From contig NC_079147.1 in the NCBI RefSeq assembly GCF_945859685.1, positions 87,970,315-88,034,314 on the forward strand: 64,000 nucleotides of DNA. The letters run 5' to 3'. Position numbers and translations under genes: made by a program. The notes below the pieces were generated by a model, which was not told where the DNA came from, made no database searches, and saw only the letters and a list, made by a program, of their open reading frames with translations. Shown here piece after piece: positions 21,701 to 36,700 of the stretch; the first letter of the stretch is position 1, and every line of letters begins with the position of its first letter. This stretch comes from Eupeodes corollae (lineage: Eukaryota > Arthropoda > Insecta > Diptera > Syrphidae).

Positions 21701-24700
21701 TAGTTGCTGCATTTAAGAGGGTCTCCTTCCATTCATCGAGCATGGTTTCTTCCGACCATATGTTACAGATAAGCTGCTGCATGCTCTTAACCAAATTATT
21801 TCCAGCTGCTTTGAAGAGCTCAGCATTCAAGCGATCTACTTCAGCAGCGGCTTTTTTAGATTTCAGCTTAGATATGGTAATCTTTTCTTCGTCTAAGTTG
21901 AGAAGACGGCATTGTTATCTTTCGTCGTTTATGTTAAATGGATCATCCTGCCTCACAGTGCAATTTGGTTCATCGTTGCCGTTACACAGTCTGCAGAAGT
22001 GGTCCTTCCAACTTTCTTCCTTCCATGCAACACTTTGCGTACCTGTTGTTTGGCTGCATTTGCCTGCCAACATTTCTTATCAACCCAGGAGTTTCTTGTG
22101 GGTGGCTGCTTGAATGCTTGAAACCTACCACGTCATTGTCAGCTTCTCTGATTACATCTTGGCAATGTTGCCATTGGTCCGTTATACATTGTGCTCATGG
22201 CAAAGAATTTCGAAAGAGGTTACTTGTGGCTAGGTCAGAGAAGGATGTAGCGATCTCTTGGGATTGTAACCGTTTGACGTTGTATCTTCTCCCAGCATCT
22301 CCCTGTTTTGCCTTGGGTATGAAAACTTGAAGTGCAACGTTGGCTACAACGAGGTAGTGGTCCGCGTCGATGTTAGCTCCTCGGCAAAATCGGACATCCT
22401 TGATGCTAAAAGCGTGTCTAGCGTCCATCGCAATATGGCCAATCTAGATTGATCTGGAGAACTCCGAGTTGCGGTATGGAAAATGCGTACTGGTTACCAA
22501 CAAGACATTTCTCCCCGCAGCAAAATCTATAAGCCTGAATCCTTTACCAGAAATGTAAGTATATGTCGTGCAAGCTGTTTTTACCGATTATTCCACCAAA
22601 TAAGTTTCCTCTACCTAGCTTGGCATTAAAATCGCCAAGGACAGTTTTAATATCGAAGCTAGGCCAATGTTCATGTATTTTGTCCAAGAGCTCGAAGAAC
22701 ATATCCTTGGTGTTGCTATCCTTCTTTCCTGTGGGTCGTTTGCGCATACTACACTAAAACGCTGAATTTATCCTTGATTCGGATGGTCATGAAGCACTCG
22801 TTTTTGCACCTATAGCTCAAGACTTGTATTCTAAGTCTAGTTCCAGTGAGAAAGCCGCATCCAAATAAGCGTTGTTGGTTTTCTCGGTAGCAGTCACCAT
22901 AGTAAATATCGCAATTTCTCATACTCTATTTCCCCGGCCCTTCTTATTGCATTTCCTGGATGTCGGTGATATCTTGCTAGCAGTCTTGGGTCGCCGCTAA
23001 TTCTTCAGGTGTCTGGGGTATATTAAGGAACCCAACATTCCACGTTCATAACTGAAGTTCGTTGTCCTTAATTCGTTTGCGTGGGTTATCAACAGTTAAT
23101 CCGCTTGTATATTTGGTCAGGAAGTCACCTTGACACAAGACCTTCAACCTTAACGACCTTGATCTTGATTTAACTCCAAGGGCGAGAGCCGGCTGGGGTT
23201 GAAACCTGATCCCTTAGTTTTTACCACGGGAAGGTGTGAAATCAGAAGAGTTGAAGTTAATAGACAGAAGTGGGTTTTGCGGAAAAAAAAATCTGTGGAC
23301 ACAAGTGTCCTTTTGAAATAACATGTTCACCATTTTAACATCACAAGCATTTGTAATCGAATGATAAAGTATAACCTTGTTCATTTTGCTTCTTCTTAAC
23401 CTCTATGCATCTTTTTCTTTAGTGAGATTTTTGATTCCATTAGTGTTTTTACTCTTTGTTGTTTGTATGACCTTAATTTAATATTGAATATTTTTGCGGC
23501 TTTGTAAGTAGAATGGTAATACCAACGGTCTTGGGTGCAATACCTGTGCCATAAAGTTTATTTTTCACAGGTACTGCCTCTTGCGAAAAATTGACAAATC
23601 GTACAAGAGTAATTCTTGTTATAAAAGTGCTTTCTTGGACAAGCCGTTCGGATTCAGCATAAAAACTCTGAGGGTCCAGTCCATCCCTGGAATAAATAAC
23701 TCATGAATAGTTGAAAGTTGTAAGTCACTAGGCCCTTGTTCTCTACGCATTGTTGGGCAAAGTAATTAATTTATTTATTTTTAATAGTCCAGGAAAATTA
23801 CACCAAAGCAACATTGAGTTTGTCAATGGTCAATTGTTTCTCCTTACCCAAAAAGTCATCTTGTTTTGGCCCAGAGTAATAAAGTTTAGAGGTAAGCGAA
23901 ATTGGTTCAAGTGCCCTTTTTTAACTTAGATTCTTAGAAGTTTTATACTTTGTAGCTCATCTAATTCTATGCAAACAAAATTGCTACACTTTTTTCGGGC
24001 AGTTGATAGATTTGGATAAACACTGCTGTCAAAAATGTAATAAAATTATATTTTTGGGTGGCGAATGTTTCAAATCTTTCAAGTGCAGGAGAAACACGTA
24101 ATATTTTTTGTATAATTAAAATAAAATAGGAGAATTTTCAAATAGAGTGTTATTATGGACTTGTTCAATTCTTATTGAACTAAGATATTGTATAATTTAA
24201 GAAGAAGTGATATTGATTTCAAAAAGTCCCCCTTAAAACATTTCTTGCATAAATTGTTCCAAAGATATACGAATGAAATTTCAACTTTAAAAAATAATAT
24301 TTAAAATCATATTTCCACTTCGAACGCCTTGAGTGTGTAATGAGTACAGCTGGAAGATGTATTCGTAACGTGCTTCAACTACAAATGAAATCAATTTCAA
24401 TTCCATATTCGCCAGATACACTTTACCGAACCTACTTCATATTGAAATTCCATTTCGTGCCAATATTTTTAATAAGTGACTTTATATTTCATCTCCTTGC
24501 AAAGGACCCATCCTGAATACGTATCTACCTGTTGAGAATAAATACCAACAAATCGTATAATTTAAAGAATTCAAGTGGAAATGGGTGTGATCCATCTTTC
24601 TAATTGCAGGTAGGATATCAAGACCAACGACCGTCTCGTCGTAGTCGTCGGTCGCTCGTAGCGGCAACAACTGAATCCAATAATAGAACCATAAGGATGA

Positions 24701-27700
24701 AAAACCCAAAGCAAAAAAGGACATTAAATTGCAAAAAAAAGAACAAGTAAAAAAAGACAAAATACTTCTTCGCCGCCATCATCGCCTTCGGCTCGAGAAC
24801 TAACTGTATCTCAACTCAATGCAATTTCACTTTGCCATTGTGTTCTCAGCTGGAAGCGGACACAAAAGTAATGCAAAACTATTCATTGAATTCTGGTAAG
24901 ACTCTAAAAAATAAACGAAGTCCTTTGGACGTTTTTTTTTTTATTTCTATACGAAGGACATCACCAGAATGTATGTCTGTGCAATTTGATGAAAATGCAC
25001 TTAAAACTACCCTGAAGCTTAAACATAAGGAATAGCAAGGAGAATCAAAGAACACAGAGCAAAGCAAATGCTTTTTACACAAAACTGCCCAAAAGATATA
25101 ATAATTGAGAGCAGAGTTTCTTTTGATTGAGCGGAGAATAGAAAAATGAAGAAAATGCAAAAAGGGTTTTCATTGATTTTTGATTGGTTTACTTTATGAG
25201 GACATTTCTGGAGAGTGGTAGTAATGTCCTGTTTGCTGTGTGGCACTTAAAATTCTTCACCAGAAAAATAGTAAATGTTTTTCTTGAGATGGCTTCAAAA
25301 TATTGTTAAAATTTTCAAAAAGAGGTTTCATTGGGAATAGCTCACTATTTGGACAGCTCTTACTTTTCAAGCTGTCATATAGTTTGACATTTAAGTTTTA
25401 CCATTTTGGATAGGTTATCGACGTTGAAAAATCGAAACCCTGTGCAAGCTCAAGAACAACTGAGAATATGGAAAAAACTCCAGATTTATGAATTCACGGT
25501 CAATCTTTGGTATCTCAGGTTGTTGCGAATGTCGTGTGGATTTCCATATCCATATTCCACACTCGCGTTGAATCACCCTGTGGTAGAACAAAACGAAAGT
25601 TTAATGTCAAAGGCAAGTTGTGTAATCAGGGTGACCGGAAACTAATGTCAATATCTTAAAGCCTAAGTCTGATCTTCGTCATGTTTCTCATATTCGTTCT
25701 TTCTTGGTGTAGCTTTCATCCTGTACGGACTACAAATTCGAAATCCAACCGAAATTTGAGATTATACCCACTGCCCTCCAAAGGAAATACTAGAGGGATT
25801 CTGAAAAATTATATTCAGCAGAGGTGTTTACTCATTCCGAACTGCCTCGAGTAATCGTGATCATCCCGTCCAACCAGCAAACTTGGAAACACTTCACATC
25901 CACCCTGTCGATGAATCCAATTTGGTTATTTGGATGTAATTAGAAATATGTGGGCTATGTGTGATATGGTTTAGGGCGTTTCGATGAGCAGAAAGCGAGC
26001 GTAAGCTTACAACCGCTGTCAGTTATGGGGCAACTAACTTCGCGGAACATTGTGAATAGAAGTTGCCAACAGGTGTTCACGATTCCGTGTCATGTTGGTG
26101 GGTCATATAGCGCAAGCTACTCAAGGCGAATAACATCTCTCGTCCACGAAACAAAATATAAGAGTCAAGTGAAAGTGTTCGTCCGTCGTCCTCTGTACGT
26201 TTGAATCTAGGCTTTAAAACAAGACTTTTTGTTCGCGATTCCCTGCTCTCAAGAACCTCACCCACCGACGTTCTTAGCCTCGCCCTGCCGCCAGTTGCCT
26301 AGTCCGGTTCAGATAGAGTAGTATGACCAACTCCTTTTAATCCAAGATCACGCAACAAGGTACTTCACAAACGACATATTTTGCATAAAGACTTCTTCGG
26401 TTTTAAGTCTGTTCAAGTTTGGGTAACAAAAGAACTCCATCCAGTCGACGTATATTTGATGACTATAGAAATTCAGTAGTTTTCAAGGTTACGTAATAAG
26501 CATCATCGACGAATTTGACTAAAATCCTCTTTGTCCTTAACCTATCTCTGTTTGCAGCGATTTTTAAGCTGCAGGAAAGGAAAATCTATGTCTGATTGAA
26601 GTCTTTTTAATACAACTGTAGTAAAACTTTTTGGGATCGTTTTGATTCTAAATGAATGAAGAAAATATGAATAATTCCAGGTTACATTGCATACTGCATG
26701 GTTAGACTTTACAAACGCAAAATATAAATCCTTAATGGTGTGTGGATCGGAAAACGTCTTTACTTACTTACTGACTTAAGTCCTCAGACCTGTTAAGTCC
26801 CTTGGGAACAATTTAAGGAGCATAGGGGCCTCTACTTCGCCTAAGCGCCATCGTGTAAGGTTTCCGGAGATGTGTTTCAGCTCACTCCAGCTTTTGTCTA
26901 GTGACGTTGATTCCGCCTCGACTGTCTTGCGCCATGGGCTTCTCGGTCATCCAGCTCTTCTTTTTTCTTGTGTGATCGGATTCCACTGCATTGCTTGGCC
27001 TGAATTGCAGTCGTTACCTTTTCGAATCGTGTCCAATCCATTGCCACTTACGCCATCGTATTATAAATTCTATAGGTTCCTGGACTGTCCCTCTAAGACG
27101 GACCTCATTTGATATATGGTTTGGCCACAAAATCGTCAGGATGTTATACGGAGACATTTATTCACGAAGGTTTGCAGCTTTCTTGTAATGGCTGAAGTAA
27201 CCTTCCAAGTGCTGCACCCATAAAGAAGAACAGATTCGACATTTCTGCGAAACAGTCGTAGCTTTGTTCTTAAGCTGATAGAGTTTTTATTACAAATTTC
27301 CGACAACATACCGAACGCCGCAGATGACGTTTTGTTTGGTTCCGATTTCAATGGAGACGATACTTCCAAGGTATTGAAAGCTCTCCAATTTTTGTATCGG
27401 TTGAGAGGAAATATTTATTTGAGAGTATATTGGGGTTCCGAGGCGGATCATTTTTGTTTACCGGAATTAATTTTCAGCCCCTTAGCTTTTGCTTCTCTCT
27501 ATACACTTTTTGTCATTTTATGAAGTTCCATGATCCTATAAGACAGTAAGCAAACATCGTCCGTGTAATCCAAGTGGTTTAAATAGGATGTCAAAGTCCA
27601 TTGGATCCCTCCGCTACCTGGCGTTATATGTATTGTTCCAAAGAAAACAGTGTTACTTGTTCTTCGGGTCGATTGCGACTGCCGAATTAGTTTTATTATT

Positions 27701-30700
27701 CAAATTATGAATTAATCACTTAAAACTAAGGTCAATGCATCCACTGCACGTTGCTCCTCGGATATTGCAATGTATCGATTGTCAGCGGAAAGGGGTTTTG
27801 AATTACATTATGGGTTGCGAAGTAACACATATGTTCCGTCATGAAGTTTGCTGACTTGCATCTGTGTAACTCGCGCAGTACATCGCTTATTGGTTATAGA
27901 ATACAGCCCTGCTTGACTCCGCTACGGATTACAAAATCATATGACAAGCTACCATCGTGCAGAAGGTGACAATTGGATCCATCATATGCTGCTTTATTAA
28001 TAGCAATTATTTTTTCTGGGATGTATCTAATCCGCAAAGCTAACCAGATATACTCCCTGTTAACGCTATCAAAGGCCTTCTCGAAGTCGATGAACAGCAG
28101 GTGTAATGGTGATCGATTCAACGCACTGTTCAATAATCATCCGCAGGGTGCTGATATGATCAATACAGGAGGACCCAGTGCGGAATCCTGCTTGTTCAGC
28201 ATCGAGTGTGGCCTCAAGGTAATCTCTGACGCGTTGCAGTATAACTTTTGTAACTATTTTGGCAACGGCTGGTTGAACGCAAATTCCTCTCCAGTTTTCG
28301 CACTTTGTAAGATCTCCTTTTTTGGGAGCTTGACGATAATTCCCTTCTTCCACTCATCTGGGAAGCTTTCGGTGGTCCGGGCTAATTTTATGAGTGTATG
28401 AAGCAGTTCGCTTGATGACGTTGGCGCCGCTGATAAAAGCGGGAATTCCATTAAATCTCATTGCTTTGTTGTTCTTAAGTGCTTTAATTGCGGCAACGAT
28501 CTCATCTTAACTGGGTGGTCCGGTGCGGATTCGGGGATAAGTTTGTTAAGGCGCTTCAGAAGGCATCGGCTGCACGTTGTTTGCAAACACTCGGTTTAAA
28601 ACCGAGCAAAAGTGTTCTTTCCACCCTCTGACTTGCTCATCCACCGAACTTATTACAATACCGTCTACTTCTTTCAGCAGGTGTTACTACTTTGAGTTAC
28701 GAAATGTGAAACCTAACATTGAAGTGCCTTTAGCAAGTAAAAAATCTAAACTAAACATCATTGGAAAACATTTATGAATAAATAATAGAACTCATTTACA
28801 TTTTTGTTGGTGAACAATTTTTGCCAAATTGTCATCAAAAACTGCATTTAAATAAGTTTCAGCAAAATTGTAATTAAACATAAGGTTTGACGTTATTGGA
28901 CCTTTCTTATTCGAAAAAGATGCTTGGTTTTTTTGAGAGTACCGTCAAGACATTTGTATTCCCTTTTCAATTCGGAGACCCAATGCCACCATTAAGAATG
29001 GAGGAGATGAGATAATAATGGAAAAGGAGAAGAAGTTGCACATAACTTTTGATGTCTTGATTATTGCAACACAAAAACAGATCGTGGTAAAGCATTTCGC
29101 ATTCGTGAAGTAGGGCAATAAAACAATTCTCTGTATTTGACAAAACTATACATAAGTTGGGATCGGAAGTATTCTGTGGTGGTACTCGTGAAGGTGTCAG
29201 TATTACGGTTAAATTGCTTCAGGGGATCAACCATGTTTTTGTCATTTTATAATTTTACAATACCCGATTTGAATATTTTCTAAGGGACTTAAGAAGTTAC
29301 TGGAGCAAAAGTCCTGAGATGGAAGTTGTGCTTAAGTTTTGAGCGTATGTAAGTTTTCAAGATAAGATTTTGACCAGAGAAGGAGTAAGACTTCTTGCAT
29401 CGCTTCAGGAAGTTTCTGGAGTCTTAGAGACATCTAGTATACAAGCTTTAAAACGATTTAACAACAAATGTCGGCTTTAAATTTTCGATGCATTAAAACG
29501 ATTAAGAGTGCCACCAAATCTTGAATTTGATGAACAATTGAAAAGAGGTTTTCAATCTACTTACTTACTAAAGGTGGCGTTACAGTCCGGGTTGGACCTG
29601 GGCCTCAAACAAAATGCGTCTCCAACTAACTCGGTCCCTAACTATCTGTTTTCAATTTCGCACGCAAAGTTAATTGAAGTCCTCCCAAACGTACGTGTGC
29701 GCCGTTCCTCGAATTAGATTGGATTCGAAGACCTTCCGGGTTGGAGCGTTGATGTCCATTCGTTCTACATGACCCAGCTGTCTATAGTGACGTTTTGCCC
29801 AAGACGTCGTCGCTGAATGTCCTTTTTTGAGTACTTGGTCTTACCCTCATTGACCACTTAACCCATATTGTCCACTCCACTGACATCATGCTTTGGTCTT
29901 CCAATAATATTAGCGTAATTGATTATTTGGATGGTCCTTGGGAAAATTGTGGCTCTAGTATTGTTGAGTTTTGCAAAATTTATTCAAAACGATGTTGATG
30001 AAGTCGCATGGCAGTGATACGCCTTGTCTAAAACCTTTTTTTACATCAAATGCATCGGTGCATTCCCCATCGTCATTTTGCACAAACGGGATAAGTTTGA
30101 CAGGGATGCCAAAACTATACATTGCTCTGTTAGGCTCCCTGTAGATGCTGTCATACCAGGCTTAAGAATCGATAAAGAGATGGTGGGCATCGATTTGAAG
30201 TTCCTGGGTTTTTTAAAGATCTGCCACAATGTGAATATTTGGTCAATAGTGGACTTTCCATTAAGGTATATTTAAAGAAATTTGAATTATTTGAAAATTC
30301 TTGTCTATTTTTTAATGTTCTTCTATTTGAAACCTTTTTTCACCCTCATAACTCTTTTTTCTCACCATCACAACAAGATAATTATAGAATTTTCGAACGA
30401 AAAAATTATTTATGTGTTTTGAAAACTCAATTGAAAATATTGTATTTTAACTATTTAAATAGGTAAAAGGAATTTATTTGATGTTTTTTTGAAGTGACCT
30501 AAAAGTTTTCTTTTTCAAGTTCTATTTTTCTTTCAATTGATAAGCTTTTATCCTAAAAATATAAATAAAATAATTTTGATAGAGAACTTCAAGATACAAT
30601 TATGTATATTTAAAATAAATTGAATACTTTTTTCTGATAAGTTCTTTGTAAGTAAAAGTTTGTTCGTTCGTTCACTTGAAAATATTTTCCTTTCAAGAGT

Positions 30701-33700
30701 TAGTCTTGTTGCTTCCTTTAACTGTTGGATAGACTTCTTGTACATAAATATGTTTTTTTTTTCAATGTTTGTAGGTTGGTTTTTTGCGTGCAGACATAAA
30801 TTGTACAAAAATAAAGTTCTGGNNNNNNNNNNNNNNNNNNNNNNNNNNNNNNNNNNNNNNNNNNNNNNNNNNNNNNNNNNNNNNNNNNNNNNNNNNNNNN
30901 NNNNNNNNNNNNNNNNNNNNNNNNNNNNNNNNNNNNNNNNNNNNNNNNNNNNNNNNNNNNNNNNNNNNNNNNNNNNNNNNNNNNNNNNNNNNNNNNNNNN
31001 NNNNNNNNNNNNNNNNNNNNNNTTCCAAGAGCAGATAGCTTTTGATATAGGAAAGTGCCTATTAAGATTTCTTCGTTATAAGAATATTTTAATCGTTTCT
31101 TACCGTACAAATTGTATTAGATGGTATTAAGTCTAGAATTAATAAAATAAATGATGGTGTTTCGCAGGGCTTCACTTTGTCTCCAACTCCCTTTCTTTCT
31201 CCAACTTCAAATCCAATGTATTCTATTACTGATGGCAGTACCATCAATTTTTCAAATTCTTTTCCAAATTGGCAGAATTATTCTTTAGGTGTAGAACTTC
31301 AACGGCAGAACCTCGACAGCTTTGTGAAAGTCGTTAAACCTTAACCCTCTCCCAATATTTCTATTCATAAGCGACACTTATATAACCCACCTCTGTCTAT
31401 CAACTCCTACTCTCACCTCCTCGTGGTGACCATCGGATTCATAGTACCTCAACTGGAGATTGGGTTTCGACCCCAGTGGACAGTTATTGGGGGCAGCAAA
31501 CAAGAGAGGGGGGAGAGGTGTTTCCACTAAGGCACCTCTCCTTATCCAAACGGCAGCGGAGGAATTCCCGAGATGGAATCAACGGTGATGTCTACAGTTC
31601 CAGTAAGGTTGAACTACTTAGTGAACACCTTATAGGCCTTCTTCGACTTATTCGGAGCCCAGGCCTATAAGGAGCGGTTTTATCCGGCTATCCTTCCTTT
31701 TAGTTATAATTAGGATCTGGCCCTTTAGGTTGGGGGTTGTGCCGTCGGGGGTGACTTAATGGCTACGTAAAAGCTTTCATAGTTGCGAAGCACCAACAAG
31801 CCCAGGATAGGGACAGATTTACTGTTGACAACCAACGCAAAAGAATTAAGGACAACGAACTTTGGATATGCACCTGGAATGTTAGGTCCCTTAACAAACC
31901 ACATGCGGCCGAAGAATTAGCGGAGTCCCTAGACCGCAATAAAGTTGACATCACTGCCATTCAGGAAACACGATGAGATGGGCCGAACAAAAAGAGGATG
32001 AAAAACTGCGATATTTAATAGTGACTGCTACCACGAAAACCAACAGCGCTTATTTGGATGCGGCTTCGTCATTGGAGCCATACTTAGGCAAGAAGTCTTG
32101 AGTTATATGTGCGCCTCGTGACCATACGCATCAAGGCTAAATTCGGCAACATTAGCCTGATATGAGCGCACGCCCCCACAGAAGAGAAAGACGACAACAC
32201 CAAAGATATATTCTTCGAGCTCTTAGACAAAACATATGAGCAGTGTCCTGGCTACGATATTAAAATAGTCCTACCTCGTTGCCAAGGTAGCACTTAGGAT
32301 TTCCAGACCACGTTGCCTATATGTACTCGTATCAATTTTTACCAATTTTGCGTACTGTTTTTGTAGATTTTATTTGTTAAGAAAAAACGGACTGTTGGAT
32401 TTTTATATAAAAATTACTGAATATCGAAAGCAATATTTTCTGTGAAATATAATAAGTTTGAAGTCAATATTTTTAATTTTTGAAAAGCTATTTGAGCCGA
32501 AAGTAAATTTTTACCAAGTTTTAGTATTGTTTTTTTTATTAGAGTTTTATTTTTTGTAAAAAAATGTCAATTCGAATTTTTTAAAAATTTTATCAAATGT
32601 TGAAAACTATATTTCTTATAAGAAAAATTAGTTAGAAGCTATTATCTCAAAGTTTTTAGAAGATATTTGAGTCGAAAATCATTTTCTACCAACTTTTGTT
32701 AATTTTTTGTTCGGTTTTTAATTTTTTGTAAAAAAACTGCCAATTCGATTTTTTTCAAACTTTAACTGAATATTGACAACAAGGTTTTTTGAAAGATAAA
32801 AGTAAATTAAAGTCAATATCTCAAAGTTTTGAAAAGATATTTGAGTCGAAAATCAATTTTTACCAACTTTTATACAATTTTTTTTGTAGGTTTTTATTTT
32901 TTGTAAAAAAAACTGTCAATTCGATTTATCTCAACATTTTTCATAATGTTGAAACAATATTTCTTATAAAATAAAATAAGCTTAAAGCCTACATTTCAAG
33001 TTTTTGAAAACATATTTGAATCGATATTCAATTTTTACGAACTTTGAGTAATGTTTTTTTTTAGATTTTTATTTTTTATAAAACGAACTGTCAATTAGAT
33101 ATTTCTCAAAATTTTATCAGATGTCAAAAACATTATTTTTCCTTGCACAAAATTGTTTTAGAGATGAAATCATATTTCAGTCGTAAAATTTGGGAGGGTG
33201 ACAAATTTTTCTTTCAGTTTTATTGTTTTATAAATTATAAATTTTTTTTATATTACCGTTATATTGATTTTTTTCAAAAAATATACCTATTTGGTATCAC
33301 GTTACAATATATTATATAAAATTTAATTCAAGTCTCTATAGTTTTTGGTTCGTAAGATATTTAGGGTTAACCAACATTTTCACCTCACCCACGCAATTTT
33401 CTTGAGAGCGGTTTCTGCATCTTTCTGCCTTATTATTTGTATAACAAAATTTATTTGAAATCGATATCTCTTCTGGTTCTTGAGCTATCGAGGGCGAAAA
33501 AAACGTCGCGAACGTACGGACGTACGAACGTACGTACACACGCACGCACAGACATCTTTCTAAAAATCTTTTGTTTCGACTCTAGGAACCTTGAAACGTC
33601 GAGAAATGTCAAAATTTTCAATTTGACAAATTCGGACCCATTACAATAACTTCCTATGGGAAGTTAACAATTAAAGAAGATTAAATGGTTCGAAAAAAAG

Positions 33701-36700
33701 TTTCATTTACATTGCAGTGCTCTTGTGGTCGTTAAGAGGCACCATAACTAAAGTTAGACACACGATCTACCAAAAACAACCTTTAAGTTGATGTTACGAG
33801 TTCTGTGTTAAACACTTCTCACATTAAGCAACAAACACACATTTTTCAGTGCATTCCAAATAAATACAATTTTGGTTTTGGCAGTTTAAAGTGCATTCTG
33901 CCCTCCTTTCCACCTTAAAGGTATCATGGTTTATGTTGTATATTTTAGCAAAATAAATCTCTTCTATTTTGTTCTAATTTTTCATTTAATGGAGATTCTG
34001 AATTAGGTAAGGTAAGCCTTCTGAAGTATACTAAGAACCGTTCTAAAGCTGACTTTTTGTAGAAAAACAAATTAATAATGCGACCTATTTTTCAATTAGT
34101 TTTAATGTAACAAAGCAACTCAATTTTACTTTGGAATAGTTCCAATATTAGGTACAGACGTCCATTATCAAAAACTATAAAAAGTCTCCAAAAATCCCAA
34201 GTTGTGCATAGAAACAAATTAATTTGAGCTTCTTAAACTATTTGATTATTTAGATTTTGAGCTGTAGACGTTAAAGTTTAATTCACTAACAACAAATTGC
34301 TTCACAAAGTTCTCGATTTATACAGGATTATCCATTTTGTGGTTTCAAAAGTAAACGAAAATGGAACCATTTTTTTAATATTTATTTTGTATTATAAAGT
34401 TTGAACGTTGACATCATTTAAATGACCACCACGCAAATTGATGATTCTTGAATATTGCAATGACTAGCAAAGACAGAGTGTAGTAGTGCATTCAACATTC
34501 GTGTAGTACGGCTAAAGAACGAATCTATATACTTGGCAATACGACCGAAGTAGGGCTTTAGGGTATAGTGATGAGCATTCCTATAGAAGCGCGAGTATTA
34601 CGGTTGAATTTTTTAAGGGAAGGCTATTTCCCTAGAGCATAAACCGTTAAAATAACGGTAAAAGAGGGTGAGACAAAAAAATGTAAGACCATATTCAACG
34701 TTCAAACGACGTTGATGATTCTATGATGGTATTATCACCAATCAATCTAAGATTCTACGTTCAATACTGTCCAAGAGGCTTAAGTAAATTGCAGGAGGGC
34801 TAGCCCAGATATGGGAGCTATAGTCAAGCTTGTAAATAACAGCCAGATCAAAAGGGAAGAAAAACTTCTTGTATCGCCTTAGAAAACCCAAACATCTTGT
34901 GGTATTTTTGGCAACAAAGCGATTGTGAGCGTTCTACAAGAGGTGGTTGGTGACAAACATACCAAGAATATCGAGATGTCTAGTCTCCTCGATGCAAATG
35001 CCATCTATGGATAATGGCGAGGGGGAATATCTTGCATTTACGATACAAGATAGCATTGAGTTTTCGATGCATTAGATTCCAACCGTTTTTTTATTTCCCA
35101 TTGCTATTTAGGTCGGAATTCAATGAGCTTATCATATCTTGTCGTTGCAATTCCAGATCCGAAGAAGAGAGATGCAATTCTGAAAACGAATTTGAAAAGC
35201 TAAGGGTACTATCGTCAGCGAAAAAATGTATTGCATTAGAAGTATTGTCGCTCATTAAGAAGATTTCAATCTTTGAGATATTTCTTGAGCTGATAATTCA
35301 GCAGGGACGTAAGTGCAATCGGTCGGTAATTAGAAGGTGAGGAAGATTCGCTCTTTTTTTTGGTGATAGGGTGGACAAATACGGTTTTCCATCCACTCGG
35401 AACTAGAACAGAGGAGTATGATAGACGAAAAAGTTCATGCAGTTATTTTGCCAGGTTCACTCCAAAACAACAGAGGGAATACCATCCGGGTTTATGTAAC
35501 ATACATAATATCTTTTAGGACTCTCATCACTGTACGCGTGCGAAAAAATATTGAGCCATAGAATCGCTAGCGCACTCAATGACAGGCGGAGTCATAGCAA
35601 TCACTGGCAGCGTTAATTTGGCGGCAAAATGACTAAAATTTGCTCTCTCTAAAGAGCTAACAAATGGAGTGTCATCGACATCAAGCGTAGGAACCAATAA
35701 CCAAAAAATTTTACTGCGTGTGGACATTACAGTATTTTTTGCCGTAATTTTTGGACATGCAAAAATTTGGTCCATCGAATATGGGCGTTGCAGGCCTTCC
35801 TGGCTTGCTTAAACACATTCCGGTTCTCCTCAGTTGGTTTGGCTTTAAAACAACTTAAACTTACTCCCTTAACCCTTATCACCTCATTACAGCTCGAATG
35901 AATTAATGCGTTTTCATTCCCAAAAGAATCAAACTTGTGATCATATCAGAGCAGCATAGTGTTCAGTTAAAGATCCTGAAGTAGTTTTTGAGACCGCCCA
36001 GTAGGCTTTCTCGTATTTATGATCTATTAGGATCTCTTTCTTTAACTGGAGGGTTTTGACACGAGAAATTTGCTGATACGACACAATGGTCAGATGCGTA
36101 TAGAGGTGTTCCAGGGTCAGAGGTAAAAAAAGTCAAGAGTGTTTTCTGCTCGACCTTCTACGTCCGATATTTGAGTGAGCCCTTCACCACCTGAGTTTGC
36201 TGGTTCAACTCAGCGAAGATCTCAGACACACTCATTCGGGTGTTGCCTGGCCCGAGCATTGAAGCCGTGAAGAATTATATACATTGAAATCGCCCGTAAC
36301 AACGATTTCAGTGCGGCGTGTTTGTGTGAGCTTTACTTTTTATGGCTGTAGGGGTAGATCCAATTGCAAAATACGCTATAATGTGCTGTAAGACAGTCCT
36401 AATTCCTGAGATCGACGAGAAGTCGACACATTCGGGTCTTCCGCAACCCTTTCACTTACATCAGCGATGTTCAGTGGTACGAGCTAAACGATGAAGAACA
36501 GGCCTTAGAATATCTCTAACCAATCCAGTCTCATGAAATGTCTTCACAATTTTGACAGTTGCTTGTGTAGTTGGACGATTATTTGAACCATAATTTCCTC
36601 TTAAAACACAATATGTGGCAGTATCACCATTTTTGAAGTAGCGATAGTTAAGCGATCCATTTTCGTAAATGTCACACTTTAGTCAGATGTTGAATTCCAG

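Noticed and set aside
25406..25645. Mariner N-terminus suggested by a DRL-like start
   Set aside because: Apart from the first few residues, no transposase block could be matched, so it was left unassigned.
23786..26759. A host gene exon in the GC-richer part 25400-26350
   Set aside because: No open frame shows a family motif, and splice sites could not be paired.
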